Below are positions 52,318-64,000 of a stretch of 64,000 nucleotides of DNA, piece by piece. A program made the translations under genes and the position numbers. The stretch comes from Chlamydiota bacterium (lineage in GTDB: Bacteria > Auribacterota > Tritonobacteria > UBA1439), in the NCBI GenBank assembly GCA_012729785.1, contig JAAYCL010000015.1, positions 49,645 through 113,644 on the forward strand, given 5' to 3'. The notes beneath the pieces are model-generated. The model made no database searches, had not been told where the DNA came from, and saw only the letters and a program-made list of their open reading frames with translations. The stretch's first letter is position 1, and every line of letters begins with the position of its first letter.

Positions 52318-53007
52318 TCACTCCTTCACGGCGAGGAAGACGTTCCCCGCGGGATAGAGTGCGAATTTCCAATAGGTCACCGCCCGCCGCACGGCGAAGC
52401 CGTTCCTCGAGAGGAGGCGCCGGATCGTCCGGGGTGAGCGGGGGGTGAACGGGCCGGGGATGCGGACGGGCCTCGGCACGAAGCGGGGCAGGCGGCAGCG
52501 GACCCAGGTGAGGGGGTCGAAGAGGAGGGTCTGGGCCAAAAAGACGCCGCCGGGCCTGAGCGTCGCGCGGGCCTGCGCGAAGAGCGAGTCGATCTGCGCA
52601 CGGGAGAGGTAGCTCAACACGCCGATGCACAGCATCGCATCGCACGAGGAGGCGCGGAACGGGAGCGCCCGCACATCGCCGCGCAGGAGGCGCGCCCCGG
52701 GGAGATTTTGGCGGCAGACCGCGAGCATCGGTCCGGAGAGGTCGAGGCCGATCCAGCGGGCCCCCTCGCCGACGAGCCGCCTGCCGTAGAAGCCGGGGCC
52801 GCAGCCGAGCTCGATGACGTCCCTGTCGCGCACCGGGGGGAGGAGGGAGAGGCAGAGCTCCATCCGGGCGACGGCGCGCGCCCGCACGTTCCCCTGGAAG
52901 ATCCCCCAGCGTCCGGCGCCGCCGTCACGGTACAGGCTCTCCCAGTTCCGGGCCTCGTCGTCGAACAGCGCCTTTCTCCCGCCGCCCATATCCCCCGCCC
53001 GCTTCAT
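52318..53007 (-). CDS. Class I SAM-dependent methyltransferase
   Basis: 229-residue Rossmann methyltransferase. Motif I is VIELGCGPGFYGRRL, the acidic loop is IGLDLSGPML, and RLLRGDVRALPF is motif II/III. The C-terminal region (PFTPRSPRTIRRLLSRNGF, AVTYWKFALYPAGNVF) suggests a lipid or sugar-linked substrate as in UbiE- or tylosin-type enzymes, but this is not specific. It begins 13 bases after the glpD stop, so it belongs to the same transcript. Confidence 0.83.
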   Translation of the reverse strand: MKRAGDMGGGRKALFDDEARNWESLYRDGGAGRWGIFQGNVRARAVARMELCLSLLPPVRDRDVIELGCGPGFYGRRLVGEGARWIGLDLSGPMLAVCRQNLPGARLLRGDVRALPFRASSCDAMLCIGVLSYLSRAQIDSLFAQARATLRPGGVFLAQTLLFDPLTWVRCRLPRFVPRPVRIPGPFTPRSPRTIRRLLSRNGFAVRRAVTYWKFALYPAGNVFLAVKE

Positions 53008-53020
53008 GCCCCGGCCGCGA

Positions 53021-54685
53021 TCAGCCCGCCAGTCTGTACAGCGCCTTGACCCGGTCGATCTCATCCCGCCGACGCCGGACGTCCCAGCCGAGCTCCCGCC
53101 CCATAAGGTCCGCGCACGCCGTGAGGCAGTCGTCGCCGGGGCATCCGGCGGTCCCGAGCTCCGTGCGCCGGAAGACCGCGTCGGCGAGCGAGACCGCCAT
53201 CTCCTCCCGCACGGCGCGGACGATCTCGGCCCCGAGCACGGCGGGCCGGCAGGGGAGGGGGCGGGAGAGGGGGCGCTCCCGCTCGGCGAGGGCGATGACC
53301 TCGGCGTGCAGCGAGCCGTACTGGCACACGAGCCGACGCGCGACCTCCTCTCCGAGCCAGGCGGGCCTCGCCCGAACGGCCGCGGCGAGGAACTCGTCGA
53401 AGCGCCCGACGTCGCCCCCGGGGACGGGGGTGGTGGCGCTCGCGCTCGGACGCCGGGGGAGGCCGAGCTTCCGGAGGACGAGGTGCACCGCCTTTTCGGC
53501 CACATCGCGCGCGGTGGTGTACTTGACGCCGACCATCGTCGCGATCCCGTCCCACCCGTGCCGCCGCCGGTGGTCGGTGAGGCGGTAGTGCTTCATCAGG
53601 ACCGCCTCGCCGGTCCTGCGGTTGACGCGTTGCATCGGGAGGATGCCGCGGTAGACGCAGCGGACGTCGCCGCGGGAGAGGCGTGCGCCGGGGTAGGCGG
53701 CGTTGATCGCATCGAGGAGCGCCGCGACCTCCCGCTCGGTCACGCGGTCTTCGTCCGGGCGGCCGGAGAACGGGGCGTGGACCGTGCCGACCAGCGATGC
53801 GTCCCGCCACGGGGTGACGAACCAGAGGCGCTTCCCCTTGAAGGCGGCGGAGGCGGCCGTCGCCGACGAGAGGCCCGCGCCGCAGCCGCGGATGAACGGG
53901 CGCGTCACGATGAGGAGCGCCGTGGAGAGGGGGATCGGCGGGGTGGCCAGGCGCGGGTCGAGGCGCGCGAGGAGCTCGTCGGTCCACGGGCCCGCCGCGT
54001 TCAGCACGAGCCGCGCCTGGATGTCGAATCGTTTCCCGGTCGTTCGGTCGAGCGCCGAGACGCCCACGACCCTCCGTTTGTCGGCGAGGAACCCGACCGC
54101 CTCCACGTAGTTGGCGGCCGCCGCCCCCTTCTCGCACGCCCCGAGCACAAACGAGAGGAGGAGCCGCTCGGTGTTGTGCGCCTGGCAGTCGTGCCATACC
54201 GCCCCCCCCGTGAGCCCCTTCGTCGGGATGCCGGGGAGGAGTTCGAGCACCCTCCGGCGCGAGACGGTCCTGCCGCGCGGGATCCTCTTGGCGGGGTCGT
54301 CGATTCGGTTCCGGTCGAGTCCGACGAGATCGTTCGCGAGCATCGCGACCGCCAGCGCCTCGCGGCCTCGGGTGAGATGTCCGTAGGTCGGCATGACGCA
54401 GGGGAACGGGCTGACGAACTGCGGCGCGATCCGCATCAGGGTTCGGCGTTCGCGTATCGATTCGCGCATCCGTTTCAGATCCGCCTGCTGCAGGTAGCGG
54501 AGGCCGCCGTGGATGGTCTTCTGGCTGTGCTGGGAGGTCGCGCCGCCGAAGTCGCCCCGGTCGATGAGGGCGACGCGAAGGCCCCTGAGAGAGGCGTCCC
54601 AGGCCGCGCAGGCCCCGTAGATGCCCGCCCCCACGATGAGCAGATCGAACTCCTCCGAGGCGAGCCGGTCGATTCCCCTTCTCAT
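53021..54685 (-). CDS. glpD: Glycerol-3-phosphate dehydrogenase, FAD-dependent
   Basis: 554-residue flavoenzyme that oxidises sn-glycerol 3-phosphate to dihydroxyacetone phosphate and passes electrons to quinone. The FAD motif is LLIVGAGIYGACAAWDA, the family signature GATSQHSQKTIHGGLRYLQ contains the active-site His/Lys neighbourhood, and FVTPWRDASLVGTVHAPF, YRGILPMQR and TMVGVKYTTAR follow. GDDCLTACADLMGRELGW lies at the C-terminus. The start overlaps the acyltransferase stop (ATGA). In a likely fermentative anaerobe this may run with lipid-related sugar genes. Confidence 0.92.
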   Translation of the reverse strand: MRRGIDRLASEEFDLLIVGAGIYGACAAWDASLRGLRVALIDRGDFGGATSQHSQKTIHGGLRYLQQADLKRMRESIRERRTLMRIAPQFVSPFPCVMPTYGHLTRGREALAVAMLANDLVGLDRNRIDDPAKRIPRGRTVSRRRVLELLPGIPTKGLTGGAVWHDCQAHNTERLLLSFVLGACEKGAAAANYVEAVGFLADKRRVVGVSALDRTTGKRFDIQARLVLNAAGPWTDELLARLDPRLATPPIPLSTALLIVTRPFIRGCGAGLSSATAASAAFKGKRLWFVTPWRDASLVGTVHAPFSGRPDEDRVTEREVAALLDAINAAYPGARLSRGDVRCVYRGILPMQRVNRRTGEAVLMKHYRLTDHRRRHGWDGIATMVGVKYTTARDVAEKAVHLVLRKLGLPRRPSASATTPVPGGDVGRFDEFLAAAVRARPAWLGEEVARRLVCQYGSLHAEVIALAERERPLSRPLPCRPAVLGAEIVRAVREEMAVSLADAVFRRTELGTAGCPGDDCLTACADLMGRELGWDVRRRRDEIDRVKALYRLAG

Positions 54686-55482
54686 CGGCCGGATCCTTGC
54701 GCCCCGCCTCCGCCCGCCTCCGACGGATGCCGCCGGTCCCCGACCTGTTTCGCGGGGACGCCGTAGGCGATCGCGTAGGCGGGGATCTCCTTGTTCACCA
54801 GCGCGCATGCCCCCACGATCGCGTGGGCGCCTATCTTCACGCCGTCGAGGATCGTGGCGCGCGACCCGATCCAGACGTCGTCGCCGATGGAGACCCCCCC
54901 CTTGGAGATCATCCCCTGCGCGACGATGGGGACGTCCGCCCGGGCGAAGGCGTGCTGGCCCCCGGCGATGATGCAGGACGCCGGGGCGAGGAGGAGATGC
55001 TCCCCCGCCACGAGACTGCTGGTGGAGGCGAGGATGCTGTGCGAACCGATGCCGGCGCCGGCGCCGATCTCGATCGTCCCCTCCTTGGTGCGGAGGATGG
55101 AGAAGCGGGAGACGATGGTGCGGTCCCCGAGCGTGATGCCGCCGCAGTTCTCCCCGCGCGCGTCGAGCGTGCAGTAGTCGTCGATGGCGACGTGGTTTCC
55201 CAGCGAGATCCGCCCCGGGTGGCGGAGCGTAACGCCCGTGCCGATGATGACGCCGCGGCCCATCCTCTTGAACAGGGGACGGTAGAAGATCCGGCGAAGC
55301 AGGATCCCGAGCGCGCCGGGGATGTTCGAGAAGAGCAGGAGCAGGAGCTCGTAGCGGAGGAGGCCGAGGATCCCCCCCTCCCCGAAGACGAGTCTGCGGT
55401 ACTTAGCGAGCGCCCCCTCTCGCGGGTCGCTGAGGGCCTCGCCCAGAAAGCTGCGTCCGGAGAGCGGCGTTTCCTTGGGCAT
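54682..55482 (-). CDS. Left-handed beta-helix (hexapeptide) acyltransferase
   Basis: 266-residue O- or N-acyltransferase of the WcaF/CatB type. The N-terminal helical part (about 1-65) precedes many hexapeptide turns (IGTGVTLRHPGRISLGN, GGITLGDRTIVS, GGVSIGDDVWIG, IGAHAIVGACALV). A candidate catalytic His is in GGQHAFARADVPI. I chose ATG 55482 because AGGAGG then stands at the right distance; ATG 55488 touches it. Context with glpD, methyltransferase and glycosyltransferase points to surface glycan or glycolipid modification. A TATAGT -10-like element lies just upstream at 55501-55506 (minus strand). Confidence 0.85.
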   Translation of the reverse strand: MPKETPLSGRSFLGEALSDPREGALAKYRRLVFGEGGILGLLRYELLLLLFSNIPGALGILLRRIFYRPLFKRMGRGVIIGTGVTLRHPGRISLGNHVAIDDYCTLDARGENCGGITLGDRTIVSRFSILRTKEGTIEIGAGAGIGSHSILASTSSLVAGEHLLLAPASCIIAGGQHAFARADVPIVAQGMISKGGVSIGDDVWIGSRATILDGVKIGAHAIVGACALVNKEIPAYAIAYGVPAKQVGDRRHPSEAGGGGAQGSGR

Positions 55483-56342
55483 CTCCATCCTCCTGGCCAC
55501 ACTATACCACAACGTCGCGGCGGCGGGCGAGGGGATCCTCCCCGGCGACCGACCGGGTGTCTCCCCGATTCTCCGGTCCGTCGGTTTCGTGTGCACCCGG
55601 CGGTTCAAGATTCCAAGGAGTTGCGTGGCGTCCGTTTGGGAGCCGGCAGATGGCGTGCAGGCGGTTTTGACGGCCCTGCCTTCATCCATGACTCCGTGGG
55701 GGCGTGCGCTGCCAACGGACGGCACACGGGCATCTCCCGGGCGCCCGAGCGGCGGCTGAAACACCCTGCGGGGGCGGAACCGTGTCTCCCTCGGCATGGC
55801 GCGCATAGGGCAGGCCGTTGATCGGATTCCGGAGGGTGGCGTTGCGGATGGATCCGGGCCGAGGGGGAAGATCCTTCCCGCGGTTCTCGTCGGCGCGTAT
55901 CTCATCCGATCGCGGGGGGGAGGACACGGTATCGGGTGACGGTATCCCCCGCACGGGCGACGCCCCCCCCTCGTGCGGTGCGGCACGGATGGCCTGCGTT
56001 GAATCGAACGCCCACGACTCCGGGAGCTGTCGGTCGGGGGGGGCGTGCGTACGGGGCGGAACAGCAGTCCGTTGCGCGGGGCGAGGGGGCCTGCCATTCG
56101 GGCAGAGCGGCTCATCTCCGATATCCCTTCCTTCACTGCCACCCCCTCCTCGGAGGGGCATTCTAGGGGAGACTTCCAATGAGTCCATAGGGGGACAGTA
56201 TCATCGAGGTATAACAAGGTCCCGAAAGATCGTTGACATCGCCTGATGGACGTGGCACTATCCCGTTCCTGCGCTTGGGCTGAATGTGTTGCCCGGCGGC
56301 CCGCCTCCTCGGGAGAGGGGCGGCGCGAGGAGTGCAACGGAG
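55483..56342. other. 860-base gap without recognisable gene
   Basis: Between the acyltransferase gene and rpsA I see no protein-like frame: the open frames here have random-like, Arg/Gly/Ser-rich products without motifs. It holds the -10-like element of the acyltransferase gene, a GGGGACAGTATCA motif at 56191-56203 like REP ends, and the rpsA promoter at 56233-56261. It may contain decayed genes or an unrecognised RNA. Confidence 0.5.
56233..56261 (+). promoter_or_regulatory. Promoter for rpsA
   Basis: A perfect TTGACA at 56233-56238 is followed after 17 bases by CACTAT at 56256-56261, about 80 bases before the rpsA start. Confidence 0.5.
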
Positions 56343-58103
56343 ATGAAGATCGATACGCACCTGGATGCGTCCCTGCTCGACAAGGGCAGGGAGGAGCGCG
56401 AGAAAAAGGAGCGGGCGCGCGAGGAGCTGCGCCGGCTCTACGACGAGACGATCAAGCCGATCCATGCCGGCAAGATCGTGGAGGGGACGATCCTCGAGGT
56501 CGGCAAGGACTCCGTCCTCGTGGACATCGGCTACAAGTCCGAGGGCGCCATCGCCATCGAGGAGTTCAGGGACCGGGACGCCCTCAAGGTCGGCGACAAG
56601 GTGCAGGTGCTCCTCGAGTCGAAGGAGGACCAGGACGGCGTCGTGGTCCTCTCGAAGGTCAAGGCCGACAAGCTGAGCCACTGGGAGGAGACGGTCGCCC
56701 TCTGCAAGGAGGGGAAGCTCGTCAAGGGGCGCGTCATCCGGAAGGTCAAGGGCGGCCTGATGGTCGACATCGGCCTCGAGGCGTTCCTCCCGGCGTCGCA
56801 TATCGGCCTCCGCCACGTGAAGAACATGGAGAGCTTCATCGGGAAGGACCTCGAGTTCAAGGTCATCAAGATCAACCCGGAGCGCCGGAACGTCGTCCTC
56901 TCGCGCCGCGTCCTCCTCGAGGAGGAGCGGAAACGGCAGCGCGAGCTTGTATTCGCGACGGTGAAGGTCGGCGACATCATCGAGGGCGTCGTCAAGAACA
57001 TCACCGACTTCGGCGCCTTCATCGACCTGAAAGGCATCGACGGGCTCCTGCACATCACCGACATGAGCTGGGGGCGCGTCAGCCACCCGTCCGAGGTCCT
57101 CGCGGTCGGCACCTCGGTCAAGGTCAAGGTCCTCGACTTCGACAAGCAGCGCGAGCGGATCTCGCTCGGCCTCAAGCAGCTCCTCCCGAACCCGTGGGAC
57201 ACGATCGGCGACCGGTACCCGATCGGCTCGAAGGTGAAGGGGCGCGTGACCAACATCGTGGCCTACGGCGCCTTCGTCGAGCTGGAGAAAGGGATCGAGG
57301 GGCTCGTCCACATCTCCGAGATGTCGTGGACCCGCAAGATCAGCCACCCGTCGGAGATCCTCGGCATCGGGGACACGGTGGAGGCGATGGTCCTGAACAC
57401 CGACCGGGACGCGCAGAAGATCTCGCTCGGGCTGCGCCAGACCGAGCTGAACCCGTGGACAGTCGTGGAGGACAAGTACCCGGTGGGCACGGTGATCAAG
57501 GGCAAGATCCGCAATATCGTCCCGTACGGCGCCTTCATCGAGCTCGAGGAGGGGCTCGAGGGACTCATCCACATCTCGGACATCTCCTGGACGCGGAAAC
57601 TGAACCACCCCTCGGAGATGCTCAAGCGCGGAGAGATCGTCGAGGCCAAGATCCTCTCCGTCGACCAGGAGAACAAGAAGATCTCCCTCGGCATCAAGCA
57701 GCTCAAGGGCAATCCCTGGGACGGCATCGAGCGCCGTTTCAACGTCGGGGACGCCGTGACCGGGACCATCAGCAACATCACCGGTTTCGGCCTCTTCGTG
57801 GAGCTCGGCGACGGCATCGAGGGGCTCGTCCACATCTCGCAGATCGACAAGCGGCAGGACGAGGACATCAAGACGACGCACAAGGTCGGCGACCAGGTCA
57901 CCGCGCGCATCCTGCGCATCGACCCGGTCGAGCGGAAGATAGGCCTCAGCATCAAGGAGTACCTCGAGATGCCCGACCGCGGCCGCGGGGGCGGGAAGGA
58001 AGGCGCGCCGCGTCCCGAACCGACCGTGCACAACCCGGTGCTCTCGGAGGATATCTCCTTCACCGCCCTGGGCGGCGAGGAGAGCGACCGGGGCGACTCC
58101 TGA
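56343..58103 (+). CDS. rpsA: 30S ribosomal protein S1
   Basis: 586-residue S1 that delivers mRNA to the ribosome. Six S1 RNA-binding domains are visible at about residues 41-110, 128-192, 210-280, 295-365, 382-452 and 469-541, each with a GxVxxIxxYGAFVEL-like core (e.g. VKNITDFGAFIDLKGIDGLL, TNIVAYGAFVELEKGIEGLV). It ends in a short acidic/Gly tail. The N-terminus starts with a Lys/Glu-rich helix. Start ATG 56343 follows a CGGAG site; an upstream in-frame start at 56286 would add non-conserved residues. Confidence 0.95.
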   Translation: MKIDTHLDASLLDKGREEREKKERAREELRRLYDETIKPIHAGKIVEGTILEVGKDSVLVDIGYKSEGAIAIEEFRDRDALKVGDKVQVLLESKEDQDGVVVLSKVKADKLSHWEETVALCKEGKLVKGRVIRKVKGGLMVDIGLEAFLPASHIGLRHVKNMESFIGKDLEFKVIKINPERRNVVLSRRVLLEEERKRQRELVFATVKVGDIIEGVVKNITDFGAFIDLKGIDGLLHITDMSWGRVSHPSEVLAVGTSVKVKVLDFDKQRERISLGLKQLLPNPWDTIGDRYPIGSKVKGRVTNIVAYGAFVELEKGIEGLVHISEMSWTRKISHPSEILGIGDTVEAMVLNTDRDAQKISLGLRQTELNPWTVVEDKYPVGTVIKGKIRNIVPYGAFIELEEGLEGLIHISDISWTRKLNHPSEMLKRGEIVEAKILSVDQENKKISLGIKQLKGNPWDGIERRFNVGDAVTGTISNITGFGLFVELGDGIEGLVHISQIDKRQDEDIKTTHKVGDQVTARILRIDPVERKIGLSIKEYLEMPDRGRGGGKEGAPRPEPTVHNPVLSEDISFTALGGEESDRGDS

Positions 58104-58179
58104 CGCCGCGGCGCGTGTGCACCAGGCAGCGACGGACGGCCGCGGCGACGCGGCCGTCCCTGTTTCGGGGGTGAAGGCG

Positions 58180-59400
58180 ATGCCCACGTCGGATTCCGTG
58201 CGGGCGCAGATTGCGCGCATCCGAAGGGGTTCGGTGACGCTCGAGACGGAAGCCGAGCTCGCCGGGCGCCTGAAGGAGGGGAGGCCGCTCCGGATCAAGT
58301 TCGGCGCGGACCCGAGCGCCCCCGATATCCATCTCGGCCACGCGGTCGTGCTCTCCAAGCTGCGCCTCTTCCAGGATCTCGGCCACCGGGTCATCTTCAT
58401 CATCGGCGACTTCACGGCGTGTATCGGCGATCCGAGCGGGCGGTCGAAGACGCGCCCGCAGCTTTCCCGCGAGGAGGTCGCCCGAAACGCGGAAACCTAC
58501 ACCGCCCAGGTCTTCAAGATCCTCGACCCCGACAGCACGGAGGTGGTCTTCAACAGCCGGTGGCTGGACCGTCTCACCTTCGCTGACGTGGTGCGGCTCT
58601 CGTCAAAGACGACGGTCGCCCAGATGCTCCAGCGCGAGGACTACGCCACGCGCCACGCCTCCGGCGTGCCGATCTCGCTGCACGAGTTTTTGTACCCGCT
58701 CGCGCAGGGGTACGATTCGGTCGAGGTGAAGGCCGATCTGGAGATCGGCGGCACCGACCAGACATTCAACCTGCTCCTCGGCCGGGAGCTCCAGCGCGCC
58801 TACGGCGTCCCGCCGCAGGTCGTTCTCACGATGCCGCTGCTCGAGGGTCTCGACGGCGTCGAGAAGATGAGCAAGTCGCTCGGCAACTGCATCGGGATCA
58901 CGGAGCCGCCGTTCGAGATCTACGGGAAGCTGATGAGCATCCCCGATTCGCTGATGCCGCGGTATTTCGACCTGCTGACCGGCCTCGATTTCGCGGCGCT
59001 GCAGCGGGAGACGCCGCATCCGCGCGATCTCAAGATGCGCCTCGCGCGCGAGATCGTCGGCAGGTTTCACGGCGTCGAGGCCGCCGCGCGGGCCCAGGAG
59101 AACTTTACGGTCGCCTTCGGCTCCAGGGGCGTCCCGGCGGACGACGCCTGGGTGAAGGTGGTGGCGCTTCCCCCCGGGGAGTACCCGCTCCCGCATCTGC
59201 TTCGCGAGGCCGCCCTTGCCGCAACCGGTTCCGAGGCAAGGCGTAAGATTCGAGAGGGGGCGGTGCGCCTGGACGGGGTCAGGGTGGTCGACGAGAACGC
59301 GCGGATCGCGGTGCGGCCCGGCGACGCGGCGCGCATCCTGCAGCTCGGGAGGCGCAGGTTCGCCCGGCTGGTGCCCGCCGAGGGGCGGAAAACGGGCTGA
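58180..59400 (+). CDS. tyrS: Tyrosyl-tRNA synthetase
   Basis: 406-residue class I synthetase charging tRNA-Tyr. The HIGH motif is HLGHAVVLSK, preceded by the tyrosine pocket RIKFGADPSAPD; GDFTACIGDPSGRSKTRPQ is typical of the roughly 400-residue bacterial TyrRS group; DLEIGGTDQTFN forms the amino acid site and KMSKS is in GVEKMSKSLGNCIG. The C-terminal S4 RNA-binding domain covers about 345-400 (RKIREGAVRLDGVRVVDENA). ATG 58180 is chosen; a GTG at 58171 nearer the purine-rich site is possible. It lies 76 bases after rpsA and just before the rRNA operon. Confidence 0.95.
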   Translation: MPTSDSVRAQIARIRRGSVTLETEAELAGRLKEGRPLRIKFGADPSAPDIHLGHAVVLSKLRLFQDLGHRVIFIIGDFTACIGDPSGRSKTRPQLSREEVARNAETYTAQVFKILDPDSTEVVFNSRWLDRLTFADVVRLSSKTTVAQMLQREDYATRHASGVPISLHEFLYPLAQGYDSVEVKADLEIGGTDQTFNLLLGRELQRAYGVPPQVVLTMPLLEGLDGVEKMSKSLGNCIGITEPPFEIYGKLMSIPDSLMPRYFDLLTGLDFAALQRETPHPRDLKMRLAREIVGRFHGVEAAARAQENFTVAFGSRGVPADDAWVKVVALPPGEYPLPHLLREAALAATGSEARRKIREGAVRLDGVRVVDENARIAVRPGDAARILQLGRRRFARLVPAEGRKTG

Positions 59401-59431
59401 AAAGATTCCGCGTTTATTTGCGTTTTTCCTG

Positions 59432-59460
59432 TTGACAGCGTGTGTGCGCCGCGGTAGAAT
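59432..59460 (+). promoter_or_regulatory. rRNA operon promoter
   Basis: TTGACA at 59432-59437 and TAGAAT at 59455-59460 with exactly 17 bases between; the strongest sigma70-type match in the window. It is followed by a leader of about 250 bases before 16S. Confidence 0.85.
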
Positions 59461-59561
59461 GTGCGCAGCTAAAGTGGGTATGCGTCCGCGAGCAGCAATG
59501 CGAGGGACAAATGCCGGATAGCTCCTGAAGAGATTTTAGGGAGTTCTTTGAGTCAACGACG

Positions 59562-59588
59562 AGGACATCGTTCGGTGTCCTTTTTTTT
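59562..59588 (+). terminator. Terminator-like hairpin inside the rRNA leader
   Basis: AGGACA and TGTCCT form a stem around TCGTTCGG and are followed by eight Ts. A boxA-like sequence GTTCTTTGAG (59543-59552) lies just before it and another, GGCTCTTTGA, after it at 59611-59620. Antitermination of the rRNA transcript must pass this site. Confidence 0.65.
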
Positions 59589-59715
59589 CGTCCCGCACGG
59601 CGGGACGGATGGCTCTTTGAAAACTGGATAGTGCGATGCGCCAGAAGTCGAGCCAACGTCAAGTAGATCCCGGCACGGACGGAGCGATCCGGACGGACCG
59701 GGATGTCACGAGCTC

Positions 59716-61250
<1,535 letters not shown>

Positions 61251-61414
61251 ACGACAAGACGGTGGTAAGACTTTTGAACGCATCGCACTATTCGGTTTTC
61301 AACGAGTCTGCTCTTTGAATGCGCGGATCTGAACTACAGTTGATGGTTTCTGCTGGATCGTTTCCAGGGTCGGGGAACGGATCACTAGAATCGAGAAACT
61401 GGAAACTGTGGTCC

Positions 61415-61491
61415 GGGCCTGTAGCTCAGATGGCTAGAGCGCACCCCTGATAAGGGTGAGGTCGGTAGTTCGATTCTACCCAGGCCCACCA
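61415..61491 (+). tRNA. ileT: tRNA-Ile (GAT)
   Basis: 77 bases with acceptor stem GGGCCTG/CAGGCCC, anticodon loop CTGATAA (anticodon GAT) and encoded CCA end. In the 16S-23S spacer, as in many bacteria. Confidence 0.97.
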
Positions 61492-61502
61492 GGTCAAGCT
61501 CT

Positions 61503-61555
61503 AAGCCGTAAGCGAAAAGCCGTACGCTCAGCTGTGCGCGTATAGCTTACGGCTT
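61503..61555. repeat. Inverted repeat between tRNA-Ile and tRNA-Ala
   Basis: AAGCCGTAAGC (61503-61513) and GCTTACGGCTT (61545-61555) are perfect 11-base inverted copies with 31 bases between. Short related words (AGCTTACAGC) continue up to the tRNA-Ala gene. Confidence 0.75.
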
Positions 61556-61572
61556 ACAGCTTACAGCTCAAA

Positions 61573-61648
61573 GGGGCTGTAGCTCAGATGGGAGAGCGCC
61601 AGCTTTGCAAGCTGGATGTCAGGGGTTCGATTCCCCTCAGCTCCACCA
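61573..61648 (+). tRNA. alaT: tRNA-Ala (TGC)
   Basis: 76 bases, acceptor stem GGGGCTG/CAGCTCC, anticodon TGC in the loop TTTGCAA, encoded CCA end. Second tRNA of the 16S-23S spacer. Confidence 0.97.
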
Positions 61649-61767
61649 ACCTGTATGCCGCGCGCGCAGTTCCGTTCTGAATGCGATCCGGCGCCTCGCG
61701 CCGGATACAGATAGATCGGTTCTTTGACAACTGGATAGAGAACTTCAATTTGCCGAGAAGAACTTTT

Positions 61768-64000
<2,233 letters not shown>

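Noticed and set aside
51385-52448. Plus-strand open frames over the glycosyltransferase
   Set aside because: Antisense shadows; the minus-strand frame shows GT4 motifs.
55818-56246. 142-codon frame in the gap before rpsA
   Set aside because: Residue pattern is Arg/Gly/Ser/Pro-rich without hydrophobic core or known motif, with no ribosome site.
58603-59196. Open frames on the minus strand over tyrS
   Set aside because: Antisense shadows of tyrS.

Overview
The window is 64 kb of very GC-rich, gene-dense bacterial chromosome with short intergenic gaps, many ATGA or GTGA start/stop overlaps and both strands in use. Three things point to an uncultured, Gram-negative-type member of the PVC superphylum or a neighbouring candidate phylum. 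There is a 51-residue basic protein that looks like the PVC signature small basic (ribosome-associated) protein (3193-3348). There are outer-membrane-type components: a SurA-like chaperone, lipoproteins, a TolB-like propeller and an STN-like domain. The 16S gene differs from the EUB338 probe target in a way common in PVC-type lineages. I cannot name genus or family from sequence alone.

Layout. 1-2042: glycolysis and export (end of pgk, tpiA, secG) closed by a strong terminator. 2081-5396: orphan oligopeptide ABC ATPase, small basic protein, a 23S-type pseudouridine synthase, and an SH3/Pro-Ala-repeat exported protein. 5550-10640: a complete six-gene Rnf complex (CDGEAB), the ion-pumping ferredoxin:NAD+ oxidoreductase, implying an anaerobic, ferredoxin-based energy metabolism; then folD. 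11792-19602: mfd, a DUF4282 membrane protein, a 26-residue membrane peptide, SurA-like, pdxA, rsmA and a TolB-like lipoprotein.

19631-27186 (minus strand) is the most interesting locus. A promoter leads into a cobalamin riboswitch with an intrinsic terminator, then an operon coding for a four-repeat putative-Ig surface protein, a DUF4430 (transcobalamin C-terminal-like) protein, EcfT, a double EcfA ATPase, an EcfS membrane protein and an STN-like exported protein. I read it as a B12-repressed corrinoid capture and import system in which the surface protein is the undescribed part.

27269-33327: a PQQ-type beta-propeller, a small Cys-rich protein, a geranylgeranyl-reductase-like flavoprotein, and a transglutaminase/TPR-protease pair. 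33367-39502 (minus): an SOS mutagenesis cassette lexA-dinB-dnaE2-type polymerase, translationally coupled to a glycosyltransferase. 39694-50901: DUF362 ferredoxin protein, pyrophosphatase, FHA-GAF-cyclase, Ser/Thr kinase with TPR-like tail, several lineage-restricted exported proteins, and a tandem M16-fold protein that lacks the zinc motif in both halves. 50994-55482 (minus): acyltransferase, glpD, methyltransferase and glycosyltransferase. 56343-59400: rpsA and tyrS. 59432-64000: an rRNA operon (16S, tRNA-Ile, tRNA-Ala, 23S running off the end) with a terminator-like hairpin in its leader and an extended helix in 23S.

Several genes have recognisable sigma70-type promoters of the form TTGnnn-N17-TAnnnT. 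No CRISPR array, prophage, intact insertion sequence or complete transposase was found.
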